Source of the DNA: Alphaproteobacteria bacterium
GTDB lineage: Bacteria; Pseudomonadota; Alphaproteobacteria; UBA8366; JADFVY01
Direction: 5' to 3'
Assembly (NCBI GenBank): GCA_029881615.1
Contig: JAOUMF010000147.1
Location: forward strand, 1-6,085
Length of the DNA: 6,085 nt
The notes beneath the pieces are model-generated. The model was not told the DNA's origin. It saw only the letters and a list, made by a program, of their open reading frames with translations, and ran no database searches. Numbering within the stretch: position 1 is the stretch's first letter; every line of letters starts with the position of its first letter. A program made the translations under genes and the position numbers. Positions 5,107 through 6,085 of this stretch are shown here, in pieces.

Positions 5107-6060
5107 ATGAACAGGGGAAAATACGGCAGGGCCGCGTCTCTTGCGGCGGCCCTGGCCGCGGCCATGGCCCTCGCGGGCTGTTTCGGCGGCGGCGGGAGCG
5201 GCGCGCCGTCAACGACTGCCGGCACGCTCGCCGATCCTTATGTGGTGCCTGACCGTGCCAACAGCGACACGACAGGCGGCATCGAAGATTATTTCGCTCA
5301 GGGCGGTGTGTGGAGTATCGGTTTTGCAAGAACAGGGTTCTCAACTGGCGCCGGTGCGTTCCTGTTCGACAGAGGTAATCTCTATTACGATACCGCGGCC
5401 GGCGACTGGATTCTGCCGACAGGCAGCGCCGATTACAGAATGACGGCCGATGGTGGCGGCCGATATGTGTCATCAGGCTGTGCCAATGCAGGCGACTGCA
5501 TCACTCTGTACGTCCACGACGCAGACCCGATCGCGTCGCAATATGGTACTTTTGCACTGGCCAAAGCAGACAACGGAACAGGCGAAACAGCCTTCATGGC
5601 TGGATACGGCGGGCTCAGGACAAACGGTTCCCTCGTGCCTACCAGGGGGACAGCGACCTACAGCGGCGATTTCGAGGGGTATGGCAACCAGGGCGCAAGC
5701 GTGTATGAATTGACCGGCGCCGTGGACGTCTCGGTGGATTTCGCCGGCGCCGCGCTAACGATGGACGCCGCCGGTGCAATCGCAGGCCATCCGGGCGGCG
5801 CCGACGCCTTTACGATCACCGCCACCGCGCCCATAACGACCTCCACCTATAGCACCAATTCCTTTTACGGCACCGGCGTGTCCGGCAGCATTACGTCGTC
5901 CGGGACCGCGTTGGCCAGTTATTCCGGAAGCTTCTGGGGTGCCTTCTTTGGCCCCGACGCAAGCGAGGCCGTGGGAATGGTCGCAATCCGCGATACTTCC
6001 GGCTCTGGCGACTTCATCACCGGCGGCTTCTGGACACAGCAGACGTCCTACACCCCCTAG
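5107..6060 (+). CDS. TbpB-like beta-barrel surface lipoprotein 3
   Basis: A 317-residue lipoprotein with basic MNRGKYGR, a long Ala-rich core and lipobox LAGC (Cys25), then FGGGGSG. DPYVVP (43-48) and GGIEDYFAQGGVW (57-69) parallel lipoprotein 1. NLYYDTAAGDW (91-101), the Cys pair Cys125/Cys131 and QYGTFA (145-150) follow. The barrel half has GYGGLRT (166-172), GTATYSG (181-187), NSFYG (251-255) and GAFFGPDASEAVG (278-290), the closest of the three to the canonical TbpB-family signature, and ends GGFWTQQTSYTP. The frame is open from 4873, but that extension runs through gene 2 and is Arg/Pro-rich out-of-frame translation; the ribosome-binding site and signal peptide place the start at 5107. 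Codons in the N-terminal half (about 5281-5640) look less G/C-ending than in the neighbouring genes. It likely sits in the outer membrane facing outward; the ligand is unknown. Confidence 0.83.
   Translation: MNRGKYGRAASLAAALAAAMALAGCFGGGGSGAPSTTAGTLADPYVVPDRANSDTTGGIEDYFAQGGVWSIGFARTGFSTGAGAFLFDRGNLYYDTAAGDWILPTGSADYRMTADGGGRYVSSGCANAGDCITLYVHDADPIASQYGTFALAKADNGTGETAFMAGYGGLRTNGSLVPTRGTATYSGDFEGYGNQGASVYELTGAVDVSVDFAGAALTMDAAGAIAGHPGGADAFTITATAPITTSTYSTNSFYGTGVSGSITSSGTALASYSGSFWGAFFGPDASEAVGMVAIRDTSGSGDFITGGFWTQQTSYTP
6016..6050 (+). repeat. Conserved 3' segment shared with lipoprotein gene 2 (copy 2)
   Basis: This is the counterpart of 5019-5053 and encodes ITGGFWTQQTS plus part of the next codon. 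Lipoprotein 1 retains only IGGFTAAQTP at the same place, so genes 2 and 3 are most alike here. The remaining 25 bases of the window after the TAG (6061-6085) are GC-rich; any terminator would lie beyond the edge. Confidence 0.75.
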
Positions 6061-6085
6061 CCCCGCCGGCGGCAAGGCGCGCTAC

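Noticed and set aside
3009..6060. Naming the lipoproteins as transferrin-binding TbpB proteins
   Set aside because: They are about half the length of bilobed TbpB, share only barrel signatures, and nothing suggests a vertebrate host or a TbpA partner; only the fold family is supported.

Overview
The window is a GC-rich stretch of bacterial chromosome, most likely from an alphaproteobacterium of the Rhodospirillales or a related order. That placement is inferred from the G/C-dominated third codon positions and the type of genes; no rRNA or other taxonomic marker is present. It contains six protein genes, and no RNA genes, transposases, CRISPR arrays or integration sites were seen.

Left part (1-2718), ordinary metabolic genes. 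A leftward gene running off the left edge encodes an AhpD/carboxymuconolactone-decarboxylase-type protein with a CxxC...H redox motif. It is divergent from a rightward FAD-dependent amine/amino-acid-type oxidoreductase (461-1771), followed after 179 nt by a classical NAD(H)-type short-chain dehydrogenase/reductase (1951-2718). The divergent intergenic region (272-460) holds a short hexamer repeat and a perfect 7-bp inverted repeat that could be an operator. The three enzymes could belong to one catabolic locus, but no substrate can be read from the sequence.

Right part (3009-6060), the interesting section. Three consecutive rightward genes encode secreted lipoproteins of 338, 313 and 317 residues. 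Each has a lipobox ending in Cys, a Gly-rich tether, an N-terminal half with a closely spaced Cys pair, and a C-terminal half carrying the GAF(F/Y)GP signature and alternating Gly/Thr/Ser beta-strand pattern of transferrin-binding-protein-B-like beta-barrels. This is the superfamily of Slam-dependent surface lipoproteins. The three are clearly paralogous but strongly diverged. The first has a roughly 290-nt upstream region with two mutually exclusive hairpins just ahead of a strong ribosome-binding site. The second is preceded by a short copy of part of that leader. The third follows after only 40 nt and is probably co-transcribed with the second.

The simplest reading is a tandem-duplicated set of outer-membrane, probably surface-exposed beta-barrel lipoproteins that bind different unknown ligands. 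No Slam translocon or TonB-dependent receptor lies in the window; these would be expected nearby or elsewhere in the genome if the reading is right.
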